From contig NZ_MUMH01000023.1 in the NCBI RefSeq assembly GCF_002155965.1, forward strand, positions 23,359 through 87,358: a DNA stretch of 64,000 nucleotides. The letters run 5' to 3'. Positions within the stretch are counted from its first letter, which is position 1; every line of letters begins with the position of its first letter. The notes under the pieces are model-generated. The model did not search any database. It had not been told where the DNA came from and worked only from the letters and a program-made list of their open reading frames with translations. Of the stretch, positions 1-8,823 are shown one piece after another. This DNA is from Allokutzneria sp. NRRL B-24872 (GTDB lineage Bacteria; Actinomycetota; Actinomycetes; Mycobacteriales; Pseudonocardiaceae). A program made the translations under genes and the position numbers.

Positions 1-1145
1 CCGTCCTCGCCGAAGACGATCTTCCAGTCCTCTTGGTGGATAACGTGATGGTGGTGCGAGCACAGCAAGGTCATGTTGTTCAGATCGGTCGGCCCGCGAT
101 GCTGTGTCCAGTGCAATACATGGTGAGCTTCCGTCCATGCCGGGGGCCGATCACATCCCGGGAACGCGCAACCCTTGTCCCGCACAGCGAGTGCCCTCCG
201 TAGCGGTGGTGGCGCGGTCCGAACTGAGCGCCCGTAGTCGAGCGGGATGCTCTCCCCGTTCAACACGACGGGAATGACCTCGGCATCGCAGGCGACCTGT
301 CGCAGGAGTGAGGCGGTGGCTTCGCCGTCCCAGTCGGTGTAGCCGGAGCGGACCTTCTCTTCCAGCCAGTCCAACCGCATCGTGACGACCATCTGCGGCC
401 GTACGCCTCCGCTGATCGGCAGATCGTGGGTGGACATTGCGACGGTGATCAACTCGCAGAGCCCGTCGGCGTAGCGCTGTTCCGGCGTGCGCGGGTCTTC
501 TTCGCCGCCGACCGGTCGGGGTTTGGAGACGGCGTGCAGGGCTTCTTCGACCATCGCGCCCTCGATCGGCGGCAAGCATCCGTTGAAGACCAGCCACCCG
601 TGCTGGTTCTTGGTCATCCTGAACGAGCGCGCCTCCACGGCTGCTTGCTCGTCTGTGAACGCACCCTCTTGGTCAACGTGGGAGCGGACTCGTTTGCCGA
701 GCTGCATCAGCTCGCGTGGGGTGAGCTCGGGTGCGTGCTTGAGCAGGGATTGCTCAGCTTCGTCGGCGACCTCAACCGGGACGTTCTTGATGACGTCGGC
801 GATGATCGCGGCGTGGTCGCTGCTGATGAGCCCTGCGTAGAGGGCGTCTCGCGTGTCAGGCACACCGGGCAGGTCTTCTACGAGTTGCGAGCGTCGCTTC
901 GCTTCCGCCGGAGAAATCCTCAGGTGTGACCGCAACAGGGTCGCGATGTTCCGACACCCCTGCGCAGTGTGCAGGCCACGATCCTCAGCATGCGTAGCGG
1001 CGTCGATCTTCACTGCCGTCAACAAATTCGTGATGGTCTCCAGCTTCGCCAGGAACGCGAGATGCTCATCCTCAGACAACTGATAGACATCGCTTAGTGC
1101 GAGATGATCTAGCAAAAGTGACTCGATAGCGTTGGTATCCAACAT
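1..1145 (-). CDS. DUF222 / HNH endonuclease family protein (3' end outside window)
   Basis: Reading the minus strand from ATG at 1145 gives an open frame to the window edge (about 381 codons). The first ~250 residues are the helical DUF222 (13E12 repeat-like) region. The last visible part has an HNH core: a CAFPGC pair, then EAHHVLHW, then NNMTLLCSHHHHVIH, the metal-binding and catalytic His/Asn/His pattern. A strong Shine-Dalgarno GGGAGGT lies 5-11 bases upstream of the ATG, and the region before it (1150-1230) is relatively AT-rich, as expected of a promoter. These proteins are multicopy in actinobacteria and often sit near mobile DNA; their biological role is not established. The C-terminus is missing. 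Confidence 0.9.
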   Translation of the reverse strand, partial: MLDTNAIESLLLDHLALSDVYQLSEDEHLAFLAKLETITNLLTAVKIDAATHAEDRGLHTAQGCRNIATLLRSHLRISPAEAKRRSQLVEDLPGVPDTRDALYAGLISSDHAAIIADVIKNVPVEVADEAEQSLLKHAPELTPRELMQLGKRVRSHVDQEGAFTDEQAAVEARSFRMTKNQHGWLVFNGCLPPIEGAMVEEALHAVSKPRPVGGEEDPRTPEQRYADGLCELITVAMSTHDLPISGGVRPQMVVTMRLDWLEEKVRSGYTDWDGEATASLLRQVACDAEVIPVVLNGESIPLDYGRSVRTAPPPLRRALAVRDKGCAFPGCDRPPAWTEAHHVLHWTQHRGPTDLNNMTLLCSHHHHVIHQEDWKIVFGED

Positions 1146-1374
1146 GATCACACCTCCCTTCTTGTTGGATACCTCAATTTTAGCAAGCCCTAAGAAGACG
1201 TCAAATCCGTTGCAGGCTAAAGAGAAACGCGACTTTCAGCCGACAGCGAAACCAGGTCGGCTTTACCTGGGGTGCGCGTGCCATACGCTTGTTCGCGTGG
1301 GCCGGGATTCATCCCGTGCCCGTCCAGCTAATGAGGGCACGCGCAAGGGGCTCCAGGTCAAGCCGACCCCCGCG

Positions 1375-1577
1375 CTGGAACCAGCAGTTCCCCCGCTGGA
1401 AGCCCAGCTCGGCAGACCTGGAAACCCAGCTGGAACGAGCTAAAACAGCCGTTCCCCCACTGGAAGCCCAGCCGTCCCCGACCAGGAAGTCCAGCCATCC
1501 CCCAGCTGGAACCCCAGCCGTCCCCCGACCAGGAAGCACAGCCGTCCCCGGCCCGGAAATCCAGCCAAAACCCACGC
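1375..1577. repeat. Degenerate tandem repeat, about eight units of 22-26 bases
   Basis: A run of imperfect units, each close to CYGGAANNCCAGCCGTCCC, fills the space between the HNH gene and the lycopene cyclase. Clear units begin with CTGGAA or CAGGAA and end with CAGC followed by a C run, for example near 1460, 1482, 1506 and 1530. No convincing coding frame runs through it. The spacing is not exact, so this is an old, drifting minisatellite and not a CRISPR array. Confidence 0.7.
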
Positions 1578-1616
1578 AATTTGCCACAACCCCCAACCCG
1601 TGCTCTGCTCAACACC

Positions 1617-2765
1617 GTGCTCGACGTCCTCATCGCAGGCGCAGGCCCTGCCGGAAGTGCCCTCGCCACCGCGACGGCGCGCCTCGGACTCCGCACCGCC
1701 CTCATCGATCCCGCAGCGGGAAAACCCTGGCGAGCGACCTACGCCTCCTGGGCCGACGAACTCCCCCACGGCACACCACTGGCCTTCCGCAGCAAGCGAA
1801 CCCGCGCAGCCGCCCTCACCGAACACGTCCTCGACCGCTCCTACGCGGTCATCGACAACGAAGCCCTCCGCGCACAGCTCGACGACGAGAACATCGCCGT
1901 CCACCGGGCGCGAGCGCTCCGTGCGCACCACGACGACGAAGCGTCAACAGTGCTGCTGGACAACGGAAGACGACTCCGAGCCAGAGTCGTCATCGACGCG
2001 ACGGGCACCCAACAGGCGCTCCTGGACACCACGCGACGAACCCCGCCAGCCGAACAGTCAGCGGTGGGCGTGGTGGTTCCCCTGCGAGAACAGGGGTTCG
2101 TCGAAGGAGAAGAAGCACTCTTCATGGACTGGCGCGAAAGGCACACCGGCCCGCCGAGCTTCCTGTACGCGCTGCCGCTCAACGACACGGAGGTGCTCCT
2201 CGAAGAGACATCACTGGCGGACAGGCCGGCGATGAGCCACCGAGAACTCCGCGACAGGCTCGTACAACGCCTACAGAGCAACGGAATCGCACTGCGCGGG
2301 AACGAGCGGTGGGAGCGGGTCCGCTTCCCCATGGACGACCCCCTCCCCCGCAGGCAGCGGGTCGTGCCCTTCGGCGCTGCCGCGCCTCTCGTGCACCCGG
2401 CGACGGGGTACAGCGTCGCGGGCTCGCTGTCGCTCGCTCCCCGCTTGGCGCGAGCGTTGGCAGATGGCCTGAACCAAGGCGAGGCGGCGCGAGCAGGCTG
2501 GCGGGCGGTGTGGCCGAAGCAGGCGCTGGCCGTGCACGGCCTGCGCCGCGTGGGACTGCGCGTGCTGCTGGGTCTGCCGCCCGCCGAGGTGCCCCGGTTC
2601 TTCGAGGCGTTCTTCAGCACTCCGACGCATCTGCAGAACCGTTACCTCGCAGGGCGTTGTGATCTTCCCGGCACGTTCCGCGCGATGGCGGCGGTGATCG
2701 GGGCCGCTCCGACGGGGCTGCGGGCGCGAGTCGCCGCGCTGGCTGTGGGGATGACGTCTGCGTGA
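1617..2765 (+). CDS. Lycopene beta-cyclase (CrtL/LCYB type)
   Basis: FAD-dependent cyclase that would convert linear lycopene to beta-carotene at the membrane. The N-terminus has the dinucleotide-binding motif GAGPAG (residues 8-13 from the GTG at 1617). Family hallmarks follow in order: a YASWADEL segment, a MDWR motif, FLYALPL and LEETSLA, all typical of plant/cyanobacterial CrtL rather than the CrtYc/CrtYd type. The GTG at 1617 puts the nucleotide-binding strand at the start as usual; a TTG at 1581 is possible. No Shine-Dalgarno is visible. About 382 residues, normal for the family. No other carotenoid gene (crtE, crtB, crtI) is in the window, so its substrate must come from elsewhere. Confidence 0.85.
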   Translation: MLDVLIAGAGPAGSALATATARLGLRTALIDPAAGKPWRATYASWADELPHGTPLAFRSKRTRAAALTEHVLDRSYAVIDNEALRAQLDDENIAVHRARALRAHHDDEASTVLLDNGRRLRARVVIDATGTQQALLDTTRRTPPAEQSAVGVVVPLREQGFVEGEEALFMDWRERHTGPPSFLYALPLNDTEVLLEETSLADRPAMSHRELRDRLVQRLQSNGIALRGNERWERVRFPMDDPLPRRQRVVPFGAAAPLVHPATGYSVAGSLSLAPRLARALADGLNQGEAARAGWRAVWPKQALAVHGLRRVGLRVLLGLPPAEVPRFFEAFFSTPTHLQNRYLAGRCDLPGTFRAMAAVIGAAPTGLRARVAALAVGMTSA

Positions 2766-2818
2766 ACAGGCGATGAAGGCCCTCGTGGCTCTCGCCCGCG
2801 CGCGGCATCATCGGCGAC

Positions 2819-4465
2819 GTGCCTGCGTCGCTGGAGAACCCGCGGTGTGCCTTCCAGCCCTTGGTCAACCTCAACACCGGCGGCGTCGTCGCCATCGAGG
2901 TGCTGGTCCAAGCGGCCCCCGATGACCGCCCCGCCGAGCTGGACGTGGACCTCGCCGTGTTCGCGGTGCGCGCGAGCGCGGAGCACGAAACGCTGCTCCC
3001 CCTGCACATCAACCTCCTCGCGCGCACGGTCGCGACGTGCCCGGCCGGGGTGGAGCGGTTGCACCACGCGCTGTGCGAGCTCGGGCGCCGGCCGCACGAA
3101 GTGGTGATCGAGGTCGGCGGGCAGCTGCGCGAGTCGGACTACGGCGAACTGCTCGACGAGCTGCGCCGTTTGCGGGCAGCCGGGTACCGGATCGCGTGGG
3201 ACGGCGGTGACGTGTCGCTGGCGCTGCTGCTGGCCGCCGAAGTCGACATCGTCAAGCTCGATCCACGCGCGGTCGCGGGCCTTCCCGACGAGCGCGGCCT
3301 CGCGTTCATGGAGGCGCTCGCGCTGTTCTGCCGCCGGACGCGCACGACGCTGGCGGCGACCGGCGTGCACACAAAAGCGCAGCTGAACGCGTTGCGAAGC
3401 ACCAGAATCCAGCTCGTCCAAGGCGATCTCGTCGCTCCACCGGCCTGGCGGCCGACGACCCAGGTGTCGCTGGCGGCGGAGGCCTCCGACGTGGCCGAGC
3501 TGCCGATCGCGGCGGGACCGATGGTGACCGAGTTCCTGCACCCGGCGACGATGCTCTCCGTCGAGGCGACGGCGGACGAGGTGCGCTCGGTGCTGGTGAA
3601 CCGGCCGGAGGTGACCAGCGTCGTGCTGGTCGACGAGCTCTACTGTCCACAGTGGAGCATCGACAGGAATCGCTTCCTGCTCGCGGTGACCGGGCCGTAC
3701 GGGCACGCGTTGCACGCCAAGCGGCACGCGTCACGGCTGGCCGACCAGCCCGTGCTGGTGGCCACCAACAGCACGGCGATGGACGCGCTGCACCTGAGCC
3801 TCGGCGGTGCCGAGCGGCGCTACGACGACGTGGTCGTGGTGGACAACGGCTTGCGCTGCATGGGAATCGTGCGCCTGTCGGATCTGTTCCGGGGCCTGGC
3901 GGAGATGAAGGTCGAGGAGGCCGCCGCGCTGAGCCCGTTGACCCGGCTCCCGGGCAGCGACGCGGTGGCGCGCGAGGTCGGCCGCCGGATCGCCGCCGAG
4001 CAGGTCTTCGCGATGTGCTGGCTGGACGTCGACGGGTTCAAGGCGGTCAACGACAGCGCCGGTTTCGCGGCGGGCGATGACCTGATCCGTTTGGTGGGCA
4101 GGCGTTTGGCGGACTCGGCGGCGGCGCTGCGCTCGACCTACGTCGGCCACGTCGGCGGCGACGACTTCCTCGCGGTGGTCGACGTGGACGACTTGGTCGC
4201 CTTCGCGCGGGCGGTGCTGGACGGGCATTACCAGGTCGAGGGGCGCGCGGTGACGGTCTCGCTGGCGACACTGGTGTGCGCGGGCGGCACGGTGCCGAGC
4301 TACCGCGAGGTGTCCCGGCTGCTCGCGCCGTTGAAGCGGCAGGCGAAGGCGCTGAGCGGGTCGAGCTGGGTGCTCGGCCGTCCCGGCTCCGACCGCGTCG
4401 ATGTGCTGCGTGGCACGGTCGCTCAGCAGCGCAGGAGCAACGCCTCCGCGCCCACCGGGCGGTAG
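2819..4465 (+). CDS. EAL - CBS - GGDEF composite signalling protein, probably partly degenerate
   Basis: 548 residues from GTG 2819. The N-terminal ~220 residues follow an EAL phosphodiesterase fold (FQPLVNL, then EVL at 27-29 where EAL is expected, then VKLDP and VQGDLVAPP). The middle (about 235-370) looks like a CBS pair. The C-terminus starts with SPLTRLPG and has GGDDF at 446-450, a variant of GG(D/E)EF. No RxxD inhibitory site precedes it. The EVL and GGDDF substitutions suggest weakened or lost c-di-GMP turnover, leaving a sensory or binding role, but GGDDF could still be active. Its end overlaps the convergent GNAT gene by 43 bases. Confidence 0.8.
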   Translation: MPASLENPRCAFQPLVNLNTGGVVAIEVLVQAAPDDRPAELDVDLAVFAVRASAEHETLLPLHINLLARTVATCPAGVERLHHALCELGRRPHEVVIEVGGQLRESDYGELLDELRRLRAAGYRIAWDGGDVSLALLLAAEVDIVKLDPRAVAGLPDERGLAFMEALALFCRRTRTTLAATGVHTKAQLNALRSTRIQLVQGDLVAPPAWRPTTQVSLAAEASDVAELPIAAGPMVTEFLHPATMLSVEATADEVRSVLVNRPEVTSVVLVDELYCPQWSIDRNRFLLAVTGPYGHALHAKRHASRLADQPVLVATNSTAMDALHLSLGGAERRYDDVVVVDNGLRCMGIVRLSDLFRGLAEMKVEEAAALSPLTRLPGSDAVAREVGRRIAAEQVFAMCWLDVDGFKAVNDSAGFAAGDDLIRLVGRRLADSAAALRSTYVGHVGGDDFLAVVDVDDLVAFARAVLDGHYQVEGRAVTVSLATLVCAGGTVPSYREVSRLLAPLKRQAKALSGSSWVLGRPGSDRVDVLRGTVAQQRRSNASAPTGR

Positions 4466-5046
4466 CCGGAGGCGAGTACGGCGCGCGTCGACGCCGCGTT
4501 GCCGGGCGCGACCTGGGCCCACACCGCCTCGCCACGCGGAACGAGTGTCCGCGCGGCGGTGAACAGCGCCCGCCCGAGCCCCTTCACCCTGGCGTTCTCC
4601 TCGACCTCGGCCGCGACCTCCCACCGGCCGCCGAGCCCGCGACCGACCAGCACCAAGCCGCCCTCGCACGTCCACACGCGGACGTCCGTGCGCAGTCCGT
4701 GGGCGCGGATCGCGCGCTCGTGCTCGGAGTCGAAGGCGGGGGTCAGGTCCAGTTCGGGCGAGCCGTCGAGGTGATCGGCGACCAGGACCTGGTCGGTGTT
4801 GTTGACCACGCGACCGGTCTTCGCGCACAGCTCGGCGAGGAACGGCGGGTTCAGCGGCGCGGACAGGTCGTCGGCTGGCAGCACGGAGGCGACCCAGTCC
4901 GGGTCGGCGTCGGTGACGATCACGTGGTGCGCGCTGAAGGCGATCACGGCCGACATGCCGTCCTGTTCCGGAGCCACGACGCGGAACGAGCCGTCGGGCG
5001 CGGGGTACTCGCCCCGGGCAGCCCGGGCGAAGAGGTCTGCTAGCAC
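4423..5046 (-). CDS. GNAT-family N-acetyltransferase
   Basis: 207 residues. The acetyl-CoA pyrophosphate loop RVKGLGRA lies at residues 153-160, and a typical GNAT ending (APGNAASTRAVLASGYRPVG) follows. The N-terminal ~100 residues are a less conserved domain, as in actinobacterial proteins with a C-terminal GNAT. The start is GTG 5046. The substrate cannot be told from sequence. Its 3' end overlaps the EAL-GGDEF gene, a tail-to-tail arrangement. Confidence 0.8.
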   Translation of the reverse strand: MLADLFARAARGEYPAPDGSFRVVAPEQDGMSAVIAFSAHHVIVTDADPDWVASVLPADDLSAPLNPPFLAELCAKTGRVVNNTDQVLVADHLDGSPELDLTPAFDSEHERAIRAHGLRTDVRVWTCEGGLVLVGRGLGGRWEVAAEVEENARVKGLGRALFTAARTLVPRGEAVWAQVAPGNAASTRAVLASGYRPVGAEALLLRC

Positions 5047-5257
5047 CCGGAATGCCTATCACGCCGCAACCGCCGAACGGGGGTCGATCGTGATCTCCTC
5101 AAGTGCGCGGCGAGGAAAGTGCTGGGAGATCTAAACATTCACCGGCCCGGTTCCGTCCATCGAGCCTCGCCACGATCAACTCCTCACTCCTAGCCTCGGA
5201 TTGGTCACGCACCGCACTCGCACCCGAGCGCGGGCGGACAACCTTGGGGAGGGCAAT

Positions 5258-6409
5258 GTGACCCAGGTCGAAGTTCCCCACGCCCCCGACGGTCAGGCCA
5301 GGACCCGCACCGCGACGGTGGTCGCGGGCGGTCTGGTGACCGTGGGCGTGGAGGAGGAGTTCCTGCTGGTGGACGAGCTGAGCCGGAGCGTGGTCCCCAG
5401 GGCCGCCGCGGTGCTCGCCGGAGCGGCCCATCTCGGGCCGACGGTGCAGCAGGAGATGACGTTGTTCCAGGTCGAGACGACCTCGTCGGTGTGCGCCACG
5501 ATGGGCGCGCTGCACGACGAGCTGACCGCGCTGCGCCGCACCGTCGACGGGCTGGCCCGGCGCAACGGCATGCGCATCAACGCCACGGGCACGGCCGTGC
5601 TCGGGCACCCCCCGACCCCGCCCATCACCGACGCCCCGCGCTACCGCCGGATCGCGGAGCGCTTCGGCTCGCTCATCGACGGCCAGAGCATCTGCGGCTG
5701 CCACGTGCACCTCGGCGTCTCCGATCCGGAGAGCGCGCTGCGGGTGATGAACCACCTGCGGCCGTGGCTGCCGACGCTGCTGGCGATGAGCGCGAACTCC
5801 CCGTTCTGGCACGGCAGGGACACCCGGCACGCCAGCTGGCGCTACCTGATATTCGGGCGCTGGCCGACCGCCGGGCCGCCGCCGCACTTCGACTCCGTCG
5901 AGGACTACGACGCCGCGGTGCGCACGCTGCTGCGGTCCGGGGCCGCGCTCGACCGCGGCATGATCTACTGGGACGTCCGGCGCTCGTGCCGTCACCCCAC
6001 GGTCGAGCTGCGCGTGTGCGATGTCGCGGCCACCGTCGACGACGCCGTGCTCATCGCCGCGCTGACCAGAGCCCTTGGTGTGCAAGCACTTCTCGGCGGC
6101 CGCCCGCGTCGCGTGGTGTCGCAGTGCGAGCTGCGCGCCGCGTTGTGGCGTGCCGCGCACGACGGCCTGGAGGGTCGCGGCGTCGACGTGTTCAACGGCC
6201 GCACCGTGCGGGCGTTCTCCCTGGTGGAGCGGCTCGTCCAGCAGGTGCGCGGCGAGTTGGCCGACAGCGGTGACCTGGACATGGTGCTCGACCTGGTGGC
6301 GCGGCTGCGGTCCCGCCGCTCCGGCGCGTACCGGCAGCGGGTCGCCTTCGCCGAGCGCGGCAACCTGGTCGACGTGGTGGACCTGCTCTCCGCGCAGACC
6401 GTGGCGTGA
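5258..6409 (+). CDS. Carboxylate-amine ligase, YbdK / glutamate-cysteine ligase-like family
   Basis: 383 residues from GTG 5258, chosen because GGGGAGGG lies 5 bases upstream; the open frame extends back to 5201 without a ribosome site. The ATP-grasp-like GCS2 fold is shown by VGVEEEFLLVD near residue 30, CGCHVHLGV and the RPWLPTLLAMSANSPFW region. The family includes weak glutamate-cysteine ligases and enzymes that join a carboxylate to an amine using ATP; the true substrate is not known from sequence. It stands alone, with no gshB or ergothioneine (egt) genes nearby. Confidence 0.85.
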   Translation: MTQVEVPHAPDGQARTRTATVVAGGLVTVGVEEEFLLVDELSRSVVPRAAAVLAGAAHLGPTVQQEMTLFQVETTSSVCATMGALHDELTALRRTVDGLARRNGMRINATGTAVLGHPPTPPITDAPRYRRIAERFGSLIDGQSICGCHVHLGVSDPESALRVMNHLRPWLPTLLAMSANSPFWHGRDTRHASWRYLIFGRWPTAGPPPHFDSVEDYDAAVRTLLRSGAALDRGMIYWDVRRSCRHPTVELRVCDVAATVDDAVLIAALTRALGVQALLGGRPRRVVSQCELRAALWRAAHDGLEGRGVDVFNGRTVRAFSLVERLVQQVRGELADSGDLDMVLDLVARLRSRRSGAYRQRVAFAERGNLVDVVDLLSAQTVA

Positions 6410-6490
6410 GCGCCCGGTGCCCACCCTCAACGGCGCGGGTGGGCATCGCCTCGGCCGCTCGGTGCAGTAGCTCCGTGTCACTCGAACGGA

Positions 6491-6519
6491 TTGTGACTGA
6501 CAACCGTTTCCATTAACTT
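6491..6519 (+). promoter_or_regulatory. Promoter, TTGTGA - 17 bases - TAACTT
   Basis: A -35-like TTGTGA (6491-6496) and -10-like TAACTT (6514-6519) are separated by 17 bases. Transcription would start at about 6526-6527, at the GTG codon of the methyltransferase, predicting a leaderless mRNA for the downstream operon. Confidence 0.6.
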
Positions 6520-6526
6520 GCCGGTG

Positions 6527-7342
6527 GTGAGCACGCAGCCCGCCGGGTTCGGCCCGGTCTTCGACGCCACCAGGCAGCACTTCCTCCGGTGGACCCCACC
6601 GCTGTGGGGACCGCTCGGCGCCGCCACCACCGAGGTCTCCGCTCCGCGAGTCGGGGAACGCGTGCTCGACGTGTGCTGCGGCGCGGGCTCCTCCGCCCTG
6701 ACCGCCGCCGTCAGGGTCGGCCCGACGGGCGCGGTGGACGGGGTCGACCTCTCGACCGAACTGCTGGACCACGCCAGAACCGTTGCGGCGCGGCAAGGTC
6801 TCGCCAACGCCAGGTTCATCGAAGCCGACATCACCGAATACTCCGCAGAGCGGCCCTACGACGTCGTGCAGTCGGTGTTCGGCGTCTTCTTCCTCCAGCC
6901 CGACATGAACGGCGCGGCCACCCGGCTGCTCGACCTGCTGCGCCCGGGTGGCCGGTTCGCCGCCACGGTGTGGGCCGAGGGCTCGATCGACGAGGTCGGC
7001 GCGGCGATCTTCGACGCGGTGCGCGAGCTGCGGCCGAACCTGCCGACCTCCTCACCGGTGACCGAGTCCGCGAAGAGCCTGGACACCGAGGAGAAGCTGC
7101 ACGCGTGGCTCACCCAGCTGGGGCTCGAAGACGTCGAGGTGACCGAGATCCCGCTGCGCGTGCCGCTGCCGACCGAGGAAGCGTGGTCGTTCGTGCTCGG
7201 CACCGGACTGCACGCGTTGATCATCAGCCTGGACGAGGACGAGCGGGAGCGCGTGCGCACCCGGTACCTGGAGTTCCTGGTGGAACGCGGTATCACCGAG
7301 GTCAGGGCTGATGCCCTGGTGGGACTGGGGCTCCGCCCGTGA
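6527..7342 (+). CDS. Class I SAM-dependent methyltransferase (UbiE/Methyltransf_11 type)
   Basis: 271 residues. Motif I VLDVCCGAGSS is at 46-56, followed by an acidic VDGVDLS strand end and a FGVFFLQPD motif III region, with the Rossmann SAM fold complete. The C-terminal lid is about 100 residues. The substrate is unknown. The start is the second of two adjacent GTG codons (6524, 6527), because the promoter places the transcript start there. Its GTGA stop overlaps the next start by 4 bases, so it is translationally coupled to the solute-binding lipoprotein, an unusual first gene for an importer operon. Confidence 0.8.
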   Translation: MSTQPAGFGPVFDATRQHFLRWTPPLWGPLGAATTEVSAPRVGERVLDVCCGAGSSALTAAVRVGPTGAVDGVDLSTELLDHARTVAARQGLANARFIEADITEYSAERPYDVVQSVFGVFFLQPDMNGAATRLLDLLRPGGRFAATVWAEGSIDEVGAAIFDAVRELRPNLPTSSPVTESAKSLDTEEKLHAWLTQLGLEDVEVTEIPLRVPLPTEEAWSFVLGTGLHALIISLDEDERERVRTRYLEFLVERGITEVRADALVGLGLRP

Positions 7343-8823
7343 AGACTCTGTTCGCACTGGTACTGGGTGCCGCCTTGCTGACCGGATGCGCGAGCGCGCC
7401 GACAGCGCCGCCGGACACGCTGCGGATCGTCACGCCGTACAAGGTCAAGAGCCTCGACCCGATCAAGCAGGGCCTGTGGTCGCCGGAATGGGGCTACGGA
7501 GAACTGCTGATGCGCAGCACCGAGACCGGCGGTGTCGAGCCGTGGGTGCTGCGCAGCCTTGAGCCGGTGACTGGTACTCAGTGGCGGTTGGTACTGCGTA
7601 CCGGCGTGACGTTCGCCAACGGCCGCGTGCTCGACTCGGCCGTGCTCAGGACCGTGCTGGAACGGCATCTCGCGGAGAACTCGCTCGTCAAGGCGAACCT
7701 CCCGGGCGCGACGATCGAGACGCCGGACGCGAACACGGTGCTGCTGAGCACGAGCACGCCCGTGGTGAACCTGCCGAGCCTGCTCGCCGACGAACAGTCC
7801 GTGACGGTGTTCGACCCGCAAGCGCAGGGTGTCTATACAGGACCGTTCACGGTGTCCAAACTGGACGACGACGAGATGGTGCTCGCTCGCAACCCCAAGT
7901 ACTGGGGCGGCCCGGCGAAGCTCGCCGAGGTGCGTGTGCGCTTCGTCCCGGACGGTCAAGCTCGCCTGCTCGCCGTGCGCACGGGTGAGGCCGATATCGC
8001 GCTGTACCCGCCGACGGACGCGCTCGGCGCGTTGAAGGGCGCGACGTCCGGCCCTCGCATGGCGACCGCTTCCCAGACACTGCAACAACTCCGAGCCATT
8101 CCGAACCTGAAGCGCGCACCGATGAACGACGTGGCGGTGCGCAGGGCTTTCGCGCTCGCGATCGACTACGACCAGATCGCGAAGCAGGTGCTGGACGGGC
8201 TCTACCGCACGCCGAAGGGGATCTACCCCGACGTCGCCCCCTTCGCTCTGGAGACGCAGCGCACCGACATCGCCGAGGCCAAGCGCCTGTTGGACGACGC
8301 GGGGTGGACGCCCAGCTCCGCCGGTGCGCGGGTGAAGGACGGCAAGCTGTTGCGGCTCAACATGATCACCTATCCGCAGCAGCCGGACACGAAGGCCGTC
8401 GCCGTCGCGATGCAGGCTCAGCTCGCGGCGGCGGGCATCGGCGTGCAGGTCACCGAGGTCCAGGACAACTACGAGGCGCTGAAGGGCGACGCGTGGGACA
8501 TCGGTCTGTCCTTCGACGGAACCCTGGGCTACAACTACGATCCGATCATTCCGTTGCGGGACTTCCTGACCTCGCAGGGCTCGAAGAACTTCGGCGGCAT
8601 CGCGGACCCCGAGCTGGACACCCTGATCTCCGACCTCCGCAAGACCACTGACGAGAACGCCAGAACCCCCGTGTTGCAGCAGATCCAGCGCTTGATCAGC
8701 GATCGCGGTTACCTCACGGTCGTGGCCCAGCGCAGCTCCGCGGCTGTCGTGGGCGGCGCGTTCGCCCACTACCGCCCGTCGTCGGTGCTGCACCACGTCA
8801 CCGCCACGACCCAGGCGGGCTAG
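7339..8823 (+). CDS. ABC transporter solute-binding lipoprotein, family 5 (peptide/nickel type)
   Basis: 494 residues. A short basic and hydrophobic leader ends in a lipobox LLTGC (Cys17), so the mature protein is anchored to the outside of the membrane. The body matches SBP family 5 (DppA/OppA-like), with an early DTLRIVTPYKVKSLDPIKQG segment and a typical ALAIDYDQIAKQVLDG motif. Ligands in this family include oligopeptides, nickel chelates and some sugars or nucleosides. It is followed one base after its stop by the first permease. The downstream nucleoside hydrolase hints at a nucleoside-like ligand, but that is inference. Confidence 0.9.
   Translation: MKTLFALVLGAALLTGCASAPTAPPDTLRIVTPYKVKSLDPIKQGLWSPEWGYGELLMRSTETGGVEPWVLRSLEPVTGTQWRLVLRTGVTFANGRVLDSAVLRTVLERHLAENSLVKANLPGATIETPDANTVLLSTSTPVVNLPSLLADEQSVTVFDPQAQGVYTGPFTVSKLDDDEMVLARNPKYWGGPAKLAEVRVRFVPDGQARLLAVRTGEADIALYPPTDALGALKGATSGPRMATASQTLQQLRAIPNLKRAPMNDVAVRRAFALAIDYDQIAKQVLDGLYRTPKGIYPDVAPFALETQRTDIAEAKRLLDDAGWTPSSAGARVKDGKLLRLNMITYPQQPDTKAVAVAMQAQLAAAGIGVQVTEVQDNYEALKGDAWDIGLSFDGTLGYNYDPIIPLRDFLTSQGSKNFGGIADPELDTLISDLRKTTDENARTPVLQQIQRLISDRGYLTVVAQRSSAAVVGGAFAHYRPSSVLHHVTATTQAG

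Noticed and set aside
1375..1577. CRISPR array
   Set aside because: Units are degenerate and contiguous with no spacers of constant length, and there are no cas genes.
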